A DNA stretch of 33,162 nt. Origin: Candidatus Paralachnospira sangeri (GTDB lineage Bacteria; Bacillota; Clostridia; Lachnospirales; Lachnospiraceae). Both the position numbers and the translations under genes were made by a program. The notes under the pieces were generated by a model. It was not told the origin of the DNA. It worked only from the letters and a program-made list of their open reading frames with translations, and ran no database searches. Positions 7,472 through 14,810 of this stretch are shown in pieces. The DNA lies in assembly GCA_904397815.1 (NCBI GenBank), contig CAJFOT010000011.1, positions 1 through 33,162 on the forward strand, read 5' to 3'. Positions within the stretch are counted from its first letter, which is position 1. Each line of letters begins with the position of its first letter.

Positions 7472-8817
7472 TGAAAATTTTATTTATCTCCCTGGGCTGC
7501 GACAAGAACCTGGCAGATACAGAGAAGATGCTGGGCCTTCTGGCAGACCAGGGATATTCCTTTACAGATGATGAGCGGGAGGCGGATATCATTATTGTCA
7601 ATACCTGCTGTTTTATCGGAGACGCGAAGGAAGAAAGCATCCAGACCATCCTGGAGATGGCCCGGTATAAAACAGAAGGAAAATGCAGGGCTCTGCTGGC
7701 CGCCGGCTGTCTGGCCCAGCGCTACCGGCAGGAGATCCTGGAGGAGATCCCGGAGCTGGATGGAATTCTGGGCACTACCTCCTGGGATCAGATCGGGGAT
7801 CTGGTTCAGAGAGCGCTGAAAGGGGAACAGCCCCGGATATTTCAGGATATCAACCGTCCCATGACGGTTGGCGGCAGCCGGGTGGTGACCACCGGGGGAC
7901 ATTATGCCTATCTGAAGATCGCCGAGGGCTGTGACAAGCACTGCACCTACTGCGTGATTCCCCAGGTGCGGGGCAGCTACCGCAGCGTACCCATGGAGCA
8001 GCTGCTGGAGGAGGCACGTTCCCTGGCGGAGAAAGGGGTGCGGGAACTGATCCTGGTGGCTCAGGAGACCACGGTATATGGAAAGGATCTGTACGGAGAG
8101 AAGCGGCTGCCTCAGCTGCTGCGGGAGCTGGCGAAGATCCCCGGCATTTACTGGATCAGAGTGCAGTACTGCTATCCGGAGGAGATTACCGATGAGCTGA
8201 TCGATGTGATTGCCACAGAGGAAAAGGTCTGTCACTACCTGGATCTGCCGATTCAGCATGCCAGCGACCGGATTCTGAAGCGGATGGGCAGAAAAACGGA
8301 CCGGCAGAGCCTGCTGGATGTGATCGAAAAGCTGCGGACCCGGATACCCGACATTGCCCTGCGCACTACACTGATCACCGGCTTTCCCGGAGAGACGGAG
8401 GAGGATTTCCGTCAGCTCTATGAATTTGTGGATATGGTGGGCTTTGAGCGGCTGGGGGTATTTCCTTATTCCCTGGAGGAGGGGACGCCGGCGGCTTCCT
8501 ATTCGGATCAGGTGCCGCAGAGCCTGAAGGAGAGCAGACGGGATCAAATCATGGAGCTGCAGCAGGAGATCGCATTTGATACCTGTGAGGACATGAAGGG
8601 ACGCAGTCTGATGGTGATGATTGAAGGACAGGTGACAGGGGAGAATGCCTATGTGGGCCGTACATACATGGACGCTCCCGGAGTGGACGGCTATATTTTC
8701 GTCCAGACAGGCGAGCAGCTGATGACAGGCGACTTTGTGAAGGTCCGCGTAACTGGCGCGGCGGAATATGATTTAATAGGAGAGATAGACGATGGGTTCG
8801 ATGAATCTGCCAAATAA
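7468..8817 (+). CDS. rimO: Ribosomal protein S12 methylthiotransferase RimO
   Basis: This radical-SAM methylthiotransferase modifies an aspartate of ribosomal protein S12. The 449-residue protein has the N-terminal UPF0004 domain with cluster cysteines C11, C47 and C81, then the radical-SAM CX3CX2C motif CDKHCTYC (C155, C159, C162). A C-terminal TRAM domain starts around residue 375 (DMKGRSLMVMIEGQ). The motif SLGCDKNLADTE favours RimO over MiaB. Two consecutive ATG codons (7468, 7471) could serve as start; the first overlaps the rpoZ stop. The 3' end overlaps pgsA by 26 nt. Confidence 0.94.
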   Translation: MMKILFISLGCDKNLADTEKMLGLLADQGYSFTDDEREADIIIVNTCCFIGDAKEESIQTILEMARYKTEGKCRALLAAGCLAQRYRQEILEEIPELDGILGTTSWDQIGDLVQRALKGEQPRIFQDINRPMTVGGSRVVTTGGHYAYLKIAEGCDKHCTYCVIPQVRGSYRSVPMEQLLEEARSLAEKGVRELILVAQETTVYGKDLYGEKRLPQLLRELAKIPGIYWIRVQYCYPEEITDELIDVIATEEKVCHYLDLPIQHASDRILKRMGRKTDRQSLLDVIEKLRTRIPDIALRTTLITGFPGETEEDFRQLYEFVDMVGFERLGVFPYSLEEGTPAASYSDQVPQSLKESRRDQIMELQQEIAFDTCEDMKGRSLMVMIEGQVTGENAYVGRTYMDAPGVDGYIFVQTGEQLMTGDFVKVRVTGAAEYDLIGEIDDGFDESAK

Positions 8818-9337
8818 ACTGACAATTCTGCGGGTGATACTGATCCCCTTTTTTGTGGTATTTTTAATGGGATATGTGGGCGGCAGCAGCGCCAGGATGA
8901 TTGCCCTGGTAATTTTCTGCGCTGCCAGCCTGACGGATCTTCTGGATGGAAAGATTGCCCGTAAATATAATCTGGTGACCAATTTCGGGAAATTTATGGA
9001 CCCGCTGGCTGACAAGCTGCTGGTCAGCGCGGCGCTGATCTGCTTTATTGAACTGGGAAGCCTGCCGGCCTGGTTTGTGCTGATTATCATTGCCAGAGAA
9101 TTTATTATCAGCGGATTCCGTCTGGTAGCTTCCGACAAGGGCGTGGTAATCGCCGCCAGTTACTGGGGAAAATTTAAGACTACATTTCAGATGGCTATGA
9201 TTATTCTGCTGATTCTGGACATCGATCACCCGGTGTTTACGCTGCTGGAGCAGATCGTGTCCTGGGCGGCGCTGATTCTGACAGTGGTATCACTGGTTGA
9301 CTATTTTATGAAAAACAAGTCAGTTCTGGCAGACTGA
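8792..9337 (+). CDS. pgsA: CDP-diacylglycerol-glycerol-3-phosphate 3-phosphatidyltransferase
   Basis: This integral membrane enzyme makes phosphatidylglycerol phosphate, the committed step to phosphatidylglycerol and cardiolipin. The 181-residue protein shows the complete CDP-alcohol phosphotransferase motif: D49, D52-G53, A56-R57, G66, D70 and D74 within DLLDGKIARKYNLVTNFGKF and the residues after it. Several hydrophobic helices flank this motif. The ATG at 8792 has GGAGAGA just upstream; ATG 8801 is an alternative that starts at MNLPNKLT, the more usual family N-terminus. It overlaps rimO and precedes cinA by 60 nt. Confidence 0.93.
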   Translation: MGSMNLPNKLTILRVILIPFFVVFLMGYVGGSSARMIALVIFCAASLTDLLDGKIARKYNLVTNFGKFMDPLADKLLVSAALICFIELGSLPAWFVLIIIAREFIISGFRLVASDKGVVIAASYWGKFKTTFQMAMIILLILDIDHPVFTLLEQIVSWAALILTVVSLVDYFMKNKSVLAD

Positions 9338-9397
9338 CAGGGAAGGGGATTGTATTCCTCACAGGAGCAGGCAGATGACAGATAAGATGGAGGCGGT

Positions 9398-10690
9398 ATG
9401 ATGACAGTTGAGATGATATTTGTAGGGACAGAGCTGCTGCTGGGCAACATCGTAAATACCAACGGGCAGTTCCTGTCAGAACAGTGCGCGGCCCTGGGCC
9501 TGTCGGTGTACTACCAGTCTGTGGTAGGGGATAACGAAGGGCGGATGCGGGAGGTTATCTCCACGGCCCTCGGGCGCAGTGATATGGTAATCCTGTGCGG
9601 CGGCCTGGGGCCAACGGAGGATGATCTGACGAAAGAGATCTGTGCCCAGGTGATGGGGATTCCTCTGGTGGAGGACGAGCATGTGAAGGAAGCGCTGGAG
9701 GCCTTCGTCAGACGGATCGGCCTTCAGATGACTGACAACGTATATAAGCAGGCGATGGTGCCTCAGGGAGCAAAGCCCTTCGACGGGACAGGAGACACAC
9801 AGCGGGAAACCTGCTGGATTCTTCCCAACAGCAACGGCACTGCGCCGGGACTGGTGATGGAGAAAAACGGGAAGGCCGCCATCCTTCTGCCCGGCCCTCC
9901 GGGTGAGATGAAGCCCATGTTCATGGATTCTGTCCGGCCCTATCTGATGGGAAAGAGCGGTCAGACACTGACCTCTGCCCTGGTGAAAGTGTGCGGCGTG
10001 GGTGAAAGCCTGGCAGAGACAATGGTGCTGGATCTGGTGGACGCCCAGACCAATCCTACTATTGCCACCTATGCGAAAAACAATGAGGTTCACATTCGGG
10101 TGACAGCCAGTGCGCCTGGGGAAAAAGAAGGGAAAAAGCTGCTGAAACCCTGTGTAAAGGAACTGAAACGCCGGTTCGGCGACAGCGTTTATACGGTGAA
10201 GCCGGAGGTAACCCTGGAGATGGCAGTGGTAAAACTGCTGAAAAAACACGGGCTGACCATGACCACCGCCGAGTCCTGTACAGGAGGGATGGTGGCTTCC
10301 CGTCTGGTCAATGTCCCGGGGGTGTCCGCTTTCTTTTCGGAAGGTTTTGTAACCTATTCAGACCAGGCCAAGCATACGCTGCTGGGTGTGAAAAAGGGGA
10401 CGCTGAAAAAATATACGGCAGTCAGTGAGCAGACTGCCCTGGAGATGGCAGCCGGTGGTGCCGCGGCCAATAAAAGCGATCTCTGTGTCTCTGTCACAGG
10501 TATCGCCGGTCCTGGAGGCGGCACAAAGGAAATTCCTGTGGGCAGGGTCTATATCGGCTGCTGGCTGCGGGGCGAAACGACTGTGAAAGAATATACTTTC
10601 AGCGGCAGCCGGGAAAAAATCCGGGAGTATGCGGCATCAGCCGCTCTGGATCTGGCCAGAAGATGCATGTTGAATTATTTTCGGAAATAG
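9398..10690 (+). CDS. cinA: CinA family competence/damage-inducible protein (nicotinamide-nucleotide amidase)
   Basis: This is a two-domain CinA protein of 430 residues. The N-terminal MoCF-type domain (about 1-170; EMIFVGTELLLGNIVNTNGQ, CGGLGPTEDDLTKE) is associated with ADP-ribose pyrophosphatase activity. The C-terminal CinA/PncC domain (about 265-425; TAESCTGGMVASRLVNVPGV, SVTGIAGPGGGT) is associated with NMN deamidation in pyridine-nucleotide salvage. GGAGG (9389-9393) precedes a double ATG (9398, 9401). recA, which often follows cinA in Firmicutes, is absent here; a conserved unknown gene follows 11 nt later. Confidence 0.94.
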   Translation: MMTVEMIFVGTELLLGNIVNTNGQFLSEQCAALGLSVYYQSVVGDNEGRMREVISTALGRSDMVILCGGLGPTEDDLTKEICAQVMGIPLVEDEHVKEALEAFVRRIGLQMTDNVYKQAMVPQGAKPFDGTGDTQRETCWILPNSNGTAPGLVMEKNGKAAILLPGPPGEMKPMFMDSVRPYLMGKSGQTLTSALVKVCGVGESLAETMVLDLVDAQTNPTIATYAKNNEVHIRVTASAPGEKEGKKLLKPCVKELKRRFGDSVYTVKPEVTLEMAVVKLLKKHGLTMTTAESCTGGMVASRLVNVPGVSAFFSEGFVTYSDQAKHTLLGVKKGTLKKYTAVSEQTALEMAAGGAAANKSDLCVSVTGIAGPGGGTKEIPVGRVYIGCWLRGETTVKEYTFSGSREKIREYAASAALDLARRCMLNYFRK

Positions 10691-10701
10691 AAGGAGCGGG
10701 G

Positions 10702-11079
10702 ATGAATTTCAGCTGGCTGGAACCATTGTATACAAAGGGAATTCCTGAAAGGCAGATCAGGCGGAATCAGCTTCTGCTGAACAGAGGCTGCCAGGTGAGA
10801 AATTTGTGGCTGATTGTGCTGCCGGAGGGAGAGAAAAATCAGCTGGAGCTTTATCCCGCCTATGCGCTGCTGAATCTTTATTTCCCCCGCGGCCATGTGA
10901 CGGTGATCGGTATGGCTGCGGGACGAAAGCAGGCAGTGGAACTGACAGTCCGGCTGGTGGAAGAAGCCTGGCAGGCGACTGGAAACTGTCATGTCAGGGA
11001 ATACTATCAGTTGTTATATGCCGCAGGCAATCATTCAGAAATGCCGCGGCATCAGAAAAAGACAGCAGAGGAGGACTGA
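10702..11079 (+). CDS. Conserved hypothetical protein
   Basis: This is a 125-residue cytoplasmic protein I do not recognise. The ATG at 10702 was chosen because GGAGCGGGG directly precedes it and the longer in-frame version would start inside cinA. It has no signal peptide or obvious membrane segment, and a hydrophobic strand-like centre (NLWLIVLPEG, VTVIGMAAGRKQAVELTVRL) that suggests a small alpha/beta fold. A charged tail ends in KKTAEED. Its tight packing between cinA (11 nt) and the DUF2953 gene (2 nt) makes co-transcription very likely. Confidence 0.75.
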   Translation: MNFSWLEPLYTKGIPERQIRRNQLLLNRGCQVRNLWLIVLPEGEKNQLELYPAYALLNLYFPRGHVTVIGMAAGRKQAVELTVRLVEEAWQATGNCHVREYYQLLYAAGNHSEMPRHQKKTAEED

Positions 11080-11081
11080 GG

Positions 11082-12101
11082 ATGGTTCATGTAATTCTGC
11101 TGATACTGAAGGGGCTGGGAATTTTGCTGCTGGCACTGCTGCTGTTGTTTCTGCTGGCTCTGGCGGCGATTCTCCTGGTTCCGGTGCGCTACCGGATTGA
11201 GGCATCGGTGCTGGAGAAGAAGCCGGATGTCAGCCTGCGGGTTACCTGGCTCCTTCATCTGCTGTCCGTTTCTGCGGAATATCATCCTGATGCCGGCCCC
11301 TTTGCCGTTAAGATCCGGCTCCTGGGAATGGAACTGGGCAAAGAGAAAACAGGCCGGAAAAAAGGAGAGCAGGGAGAAAAGAAAGACGGCAGCGCTGTGT
11401 GGGAGACAGAGCATGAGGCGGAAAAGCAGGAGACAGAAGACTCTGAGGCCTGGTGGACGGAAGGGCAGGAGAGGGAAGAATTCCGGACAGACGAGGCGGA
11501 AGATGCTGAAAGGATAGAGGACTCAGAAACAGCCGAAGTACCGGACGATGCTGATGAGTCAGGAGCCTCTGCCTGGGAATGGGCGGATGCAGAGAAACAT
11601 ACCGGCAGTCAGGATACCGGTTCGGCGAAGAAAGGGAAATCCTTCGGCATAACATTTGTATGGAAACGTATGCAGAGTCTCGTCCGGTCGGTCAGAGAAT
11701 TTTTCGGAAAGCTGAAAAAAGGGGCCGTAAACCTGGCTGAAAAAAAGGAAAAACTGACTGCTTTTATGCAGGACGAGGAAAATCAGAAGCTGCTGCACCT
11801 GCTGTGGAGGCAGGCTGGCGGGGTATTCCGCCATATCCGCCCCAGGAAGCTGCGGCTGTATCTCAGGTTCGGATTTGAAGATCCTTACTGGACCGGGAAA
11901 GTTCTGGGATATGCCTCGATGTTTTACGCATACTATCATAAGAATGTAGAATTGGTGCCGGAATTTGAACAGGAAGTTCTGGAAGGGAATCTGTACGCAA
12001 AAGGCCGGGTACGGGCAGGAACGCTGATGGCCAAGGGGGCCAGACTGCTGCTGGACAAAGGCTTCCGGAATATGTTGAAGAAAGTATTAAGGAGGACATA
12101 A
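11082..12101 (+). CDS. DUF2953 domain protein, YtfI-like, with acidic insert
   Basis: This 339-residue membrane-anchored protein has one N-terminal transmembrane helix (about 5-33) and the DUF2953 C-terminal segment IRPRKLRLYLRFGFEDP and following residues, as in Bacillus YtfI. YtfI sits directly upstream of ytfJ in Bacillus, and here too the next gene is ytfJ, 1 nt away, which supports the assignment. Between the two conserved parts (residues about 88-185) is a low-complexity, very acidic stretch rich in E, D, T and S, presumably disordered and lineage-specific. The ATG at 11082 has GAGGACTGAGG upstream. The molecular function is not established; a sporulation link is inferred from the partner. 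Confidence 0.82.
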   Translation: MVHVILLILKGLGILLLALLLLFLLALAAILLVPVRYRIEASVLEKKPDVSLRVTWLLHLLSVSAEYHPDAGPFAVKIRLLGMELGKEKTGRKKGEQGEKKDGSAVWETEHEAEKQETEDSEAWWTEGQEREEFRTDEAEDAERIEDSETAEVPDDADESGASAWEWADAEKHTGSQDTGSAKKGKSFGITFVWKRMQSLVRSVREFFGKLKKGAVNLAEKKEKLTAFMQDEENQKLLHLLWRQAGGVFRHIRPRKLRLYLRFGFEDPYWTGKVLGYASMFYAYYHKNVELVPEFEQEVLEGNLYAKGRVRAGTLMAKGARLLLDKGFRNMLKKVLRRT

Positions 12102-12102
12102 T

Positions 12103-12516
12103 ATGGCAGAAACAAATCATTTTGCATCCACAGTGGAGTCTCTGTTTAAGGGCATGGAGAGCTTTGTGACCACAAAAACCGTGGTGGGCGACCCGATCCA
12201 GCTGAACGGAGCCACGATCCTGCCGCTGGTAGATGTGACCTTCGGATGCGGCGCAGGGGCAACCGGGAACAACGGAAAGAGCGGCGCCGGCGGCGGTATG
12301 AGCGGAAAGATCACCCCCAGCGCGGTGCTGGTGATTCAAAATGGAACTACCCGCCTGGTAAATATCAAAAATCAGGATACCGTGGCGAAGATTCTGGATA
12401 TGGTGCCGGATCTGGTCAACCAGTTTGTGAAAAACACCGACGGCTCCCAGCAGGTGAGCGACCAGGAAGCGGTGGACGCCGTGAAGCAGGCGGAGGCGAA
12501 GAAGGAAAACCTGTAA
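12103..12516 (+). CDS. ytfJ: GerW/YtfJ family spore protein
   Basis: This is a 137-residue member of the GerW (YtfJ) family, a spore protein needed for normal germination in Bacillus. Typical features are the N-terminal ESLFKGMESFVTTKTVVGDP, then PLVDVTFGCGAGA and a glycine-rich loop (NNGKSGAGGGMSGKI), then the strand SAVLVIQNGTTRLV. AAGGAGG (12089-12095) lies 7 nt before the ATG. It follows the YtfI-like gene by 1 nt, reproducing the ytfI-ytfJ pair. Its presence supports an endospore-forming host. Confidence 0.92.
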   Translation: MAETNHFASTVESLFKGMESFVTTKTVVGDPIQLNGATILPLVDVTFGCGAGATGNNGKSGAGGGMSGKITPSAVLVIQNGTTRLVNIKNQDTVAKILDMVPDLVNQFVKNTDGSQQVSDQEAVDAVKQAEAKKENL

Positions 12517-12609
12517 TTGATGTGCAGGGGCTCGATAAAAAATAAGCCTGCCAGGAAAAAGATGGAAAATCCCGCATACAATATAACAGTACTTTGCAAG
12601 GAGGAAGAT

Positions 12610-12750
12610 ATGAAGCGGATCTGCGGCCTGATATTGTTCTGTTTTGGTGCGGGGATGGCGTTAATGCTGTTTCTTCCGAAGACGCTTACTACATTGTTGT
12701 TTATTATCGGGTGCCTGGTGGCAGGATATCAGCTGTTCTGCTGTCAATAA
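12610..12750 (+). CDS. Small membrane protein, 46 residues
   Basis: The ORF starts at ATG 12610 behind CAAGGAGGAAGAT, an excellent ribosome binding site, so translation is likely despite its size. The peptide begins MKRICGLILFCFGAGMALML and has two hydrophobic segments (about 4-21 and 25-41) around a short LPKT turn, ending in CCQ. It is a probable two-helix membrane protein without assignable function. It lies 93 nt after ytfJ and may be the last gene of the long operon, before the large palindrome. Confidence 0.7.
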   Translation: MKRICGLILFCFGAGMALMLFLPKTLTTLLFIIGCLVAGYQLFCCQ

Positions 12751-12780
12751 GATATATGTTTTTATTCGTGGGCTGTCATC

Positions 12781-13165
12781 CATCCGGACGGAAAAGTCAG
12801 GCGCGCAGCGGTTCGGAACTGCCGGACGGGGAGACAACGCTTTGGGGCACAGCGCCATAGGGGCGGGACATTCTGCCGCTTGATTCCCGGCCCGAACAGG
12901 TACTAAGCAGATTACGACATGATTTTTCAGGACCGGACTTATCTTCGGGAAAAGCCTGATGCTTTTCCCTCAGGAAGTCCTCGGAAATCGGTTTTGTAAA
13001 CCGATTTCCGCCTGAGAAATCATGTCGTAATCTGCAAGTACCTGTAAATCGGGCCTTCATATGCGGCAGAATGTCCCGCCCCTATGGCGCTGTGCCCCAA
13101 AGCGTTGTCTCCCCGTCCGGCAGTTCCGAGCCGCTGCGCGCCTGACTTTTCCTGTCAACCGGATG
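12781..13165. repeat. Long near-perfect intergenic palindrome (about 385 bp)
   Basis: The outer arms pair 12792-12879 with 13063-13150 over 88 bp with a single mismatch (T12811 versus C at the partner position). CATCCGG at the left end recurs inverted at the right end, with a small indel between it and the arm. A second paired block follows inside, ACAGGTACT and GCAGATTACGACATGA (12895-12922), matching the inverse at 13020-13046. The centre (12931-13010) holds two smaller perfect hairpins. It contains no credible gene. It may be a MITE-like non-autonomous element, a palindromic repeat unit or a structured RNA, and transcribed it could stop the upstream operon. Confidence 0.9.
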
Positions 13166-13185
13166 TGTGAAGGAACAAAAACAAG

Positions 13186-13214
13186 TGGTAAAGTCAGCTG
13201 TTATATATTATAAT
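13186..13214 (+). promoter_or_regulatory. Possible promoter of the acidic lipoprotein gene
   Basis: A perfect TATAAT (13209-13214) lies 44 nt before the ATG in an AT-rich stretch immediately right of the palindrome. The matching -35 (TGGTAA, 13186-13191) is poor, so only the -10 element is well supported. Confidence 0.4.
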
Positions 13215-13258
13215 AGCGGCAGGGAACAGTGAGGCAAATTAATGGGGAGTAGTATGTC

Positions 13259-13858
13259 ATGAAAAGGTGTTCTGCTGTCGTGGTCATGGCCTGTTTTATA
13301 TTATTCGAGATGTCTGGCGCGGCCTGTCACCGTAAAGGTTCGGAAAATACGGAATCAGAAAGGATGAATCATTCGGAAGAGGCGGTGCGGATGGAAACCG
13401 GCCTGCCGGATGAAGCCGATGAAACGCCGGAGACGGTGAAAGAGGACAGGCTGGATTGGCCGGAGATTACGGAAAATGGTGTGGATGAAACACTGTTTCT
13501 GGAAAATCTTGATATCGATGTATTGGAAACGGTTGCGGCGGAATTGCAGGCGCTGGTTGAAGAGACGGTGGAAGAGGAGCGGGAAAATCCGGAAATTGTT
13601 TTATCTGAGGGTTTTGTAAGGGTTTTCGAAAGCGAGCGATATCAAAGAGTGGTTGAGATGGGTGATTCTGCCATGAAGCCGCTGTACTGGATTATCTACA
13701 AGAGCCCCAATGCCGGGATGTATGAATATATATGCGCCATGGCTTTGTATGAGCTGTCCGGATATGATTTTCTGCGTGGGGACGGTTCCTTTTCATGGGC
13801 AAATTCAAAGGAGTTTGTGGAGCGGTTTAATGAAAAAATACTGGCGGAGAGAAAATAA
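13259..13858 (+). CDS. Hypothetical acidic secreted protein or lipoprotein
   Basis: This is a 199-residue protein of unknown function. It starts MKRCSAVVVMACFILFEM, a basic-then-hydrophobic signal sequence, and a cysteine at 23 (SGAAC) could be lipidated although the lipobox is not canonical. The mature part is strongly acidic up to about residue 115. The C-terminal half (RYQRVVEMGDSAMKPLYWII, YICAMALYELSGYDF) looks like a small folded domain. GGGGAG lies 9 nt before the ATG. It is a single-gene unit between the long palindrome and the terminator it shares with rpmB. Confidence 0.75.
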   Translation: MKRCSAVVVMACFILFEMSGAACHRKGSENTESERMNHSEEAVRMETGLPDEADETPETVKEDRLDWPEITENGVDETLFLENLDIDVLETVAAELQALVEETVEEERENPEIVLSEGFVRVFESERYQRVVEMGDSAMKPLYWIIYKSPNAGMYEYICAMALYELSGYDFLRGDGSFSWANSKEFVERFNEKILAERK

Positions 13859-13898
13859 TCATTGACCTGTATGACAGGTGCCGGTCGTATCGCGCAAA

Positions 13899-13927
13899 AA
13901 ACCCGTCCGACATATGCGGACGGGTTT
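13899..13927. terminator. Bidirectional intrinsic terminator
   Basis: An 11-bp perfect stem (AAACCCGTCCG at 13899-13909 with CGGACGGGTTT at 13917-13927) has a 7-nt loop, with A and T runs on the two sides. It sits between the convergent lipoprotein gene and rpmB and can serve both. Confidence 0.85.
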
Positions 13928-13960
13928 CTGGAAATCCGTACAAAACAAAAACCGGTGCAA

Positions 13961-14146
13961 TTAAGCTCTCTCGACTAAACCGGATTTTAAGCAGGATGTA
14001 CAAACGTACATTTTTTTTGCTGCTCCGTTTACTTTAACCTTTACAGATTTTACGTTGCATTTCCACATTTTATTTGATCTTCTATGAGAGTGACTCACTG
14101 CGTTGCCGAAATGAGCGCCCTTCTGACAAATAGCACATTTAGCCAT
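13961..14146 (-). CDS. rpmB: 50S ribosomal protein L28
   Basis: This is a 61-residue large-subunit protein. The N-terminus MAKCAICQKG and the core HSHRRSNKMWKCNVKSVKV are diagnostic. Cysteine pairs near each end (CAIC, CTSC) make this the zinc-binding form. Of two adjacent ATG codons, the one at 14146 gives the standard N-terminus and a 7-nt spacing from AAGGAGG (14160-14154). In Bacillus and relatives rpmB is divergent from or next to the yloU-yloV-recG group; here the same neighbourhood exists but a methyltransferase-type gene lies in between. Confidence 0.96.
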   Translation of the reverse strand: MAKCAICQKGAHFGNAVSHSHRRSNKMWKCNVKSVKVKVNGAAKKMYVCTSCLKSGLVERA

Positions 14147-14205
14147 CATTGCACCTCCTTCAATAAATTTGGTCAAGCCAGTACCCTTGACCCATAACGT
14201 TAAAT

Positions 14206-14234
14206 ATCATACCAGATATTGACCGGAATTGCAA
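14206..14234 (-). promoter_or_regulatory. Promoter of rpmB
   Basis: On the minus strand, TTGCAA (14234-14229), a 17-nt spacer and TATGAT (14211-14206) precede the rpmB start by about 60 nt. Confidence 0.65.
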
Positions 14235-14810
14235 GAGAAAATTAAAAGATATTAAAATTTTGTTTGCAGGGTTACGATACATGTGTTACAGCTAAATATT
14301 AAAAAAGCGAGGATAAGCTTTTCTGTGTTATATTTGAATCGCCAAACCAAAATTTTTACACTTCTATTACTTCTTTTTTTTATCGCACATCAGCAAAGGT
14401 AGCTGGAAGTAAAGATTTGTGCTATACTTGATTTATGACAGTCAGCAGCCGTCTGGGAATGTTTTTTCGGCCGGGCTTTGGGGATGGTGAAGATCATCAT
14501 ATGATACGGTAGTGTGATTTTTTTTCTGCCTGCACATATATTTTTCGCATCTTTGGTATGAAGGCTTTTTTTAAAAAAAGCTTTATAATGTTTATATAAA
14601 ATTCATCATGAATAAGGTTAAGGCGCTGAAATGCAGGCGTGATCAACAGAGGACTGCTGATTTTCACCCATACTTGGCATTACCGGTTTTAATGTCAGCA
14701 TCTCTGTGAAGGAGGCTTCTGAATCGGTGAAATCAGGATGCGCAGGCAGGTGTAAGTTACATACATGTTAAGTTATTTAAAGCAAATATTTTTTTAAGGA
14801 GGATTTTCAT
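14235..14810 (+). other. AT-rich intergenic region upstream of the URO-D-family gene
   Basis: About 575 nt hold no credible gene. Visible elements are an extended -10-like TGCTATACT (14420-14428), an 18-bp perfect palindrome GCTTTTTTTAAAAAAAGC (14564-14581) directly followed by TATAAT (14584-14589), and a strong AAGGAGG ribosome binding site (14797-14803) for the gene at 14811. If transcription starts just after TATAAT, the leader is about 215 nt long. No known riboswitch class was recognised. Confidence 0.5.

Noticed and set aside
7480..8547. 355-codon minus-strand ORF inside rimO
   Set aside because: It is the complement of an intact rimO with all cluster cysteines; no recognisable domain or start signal.
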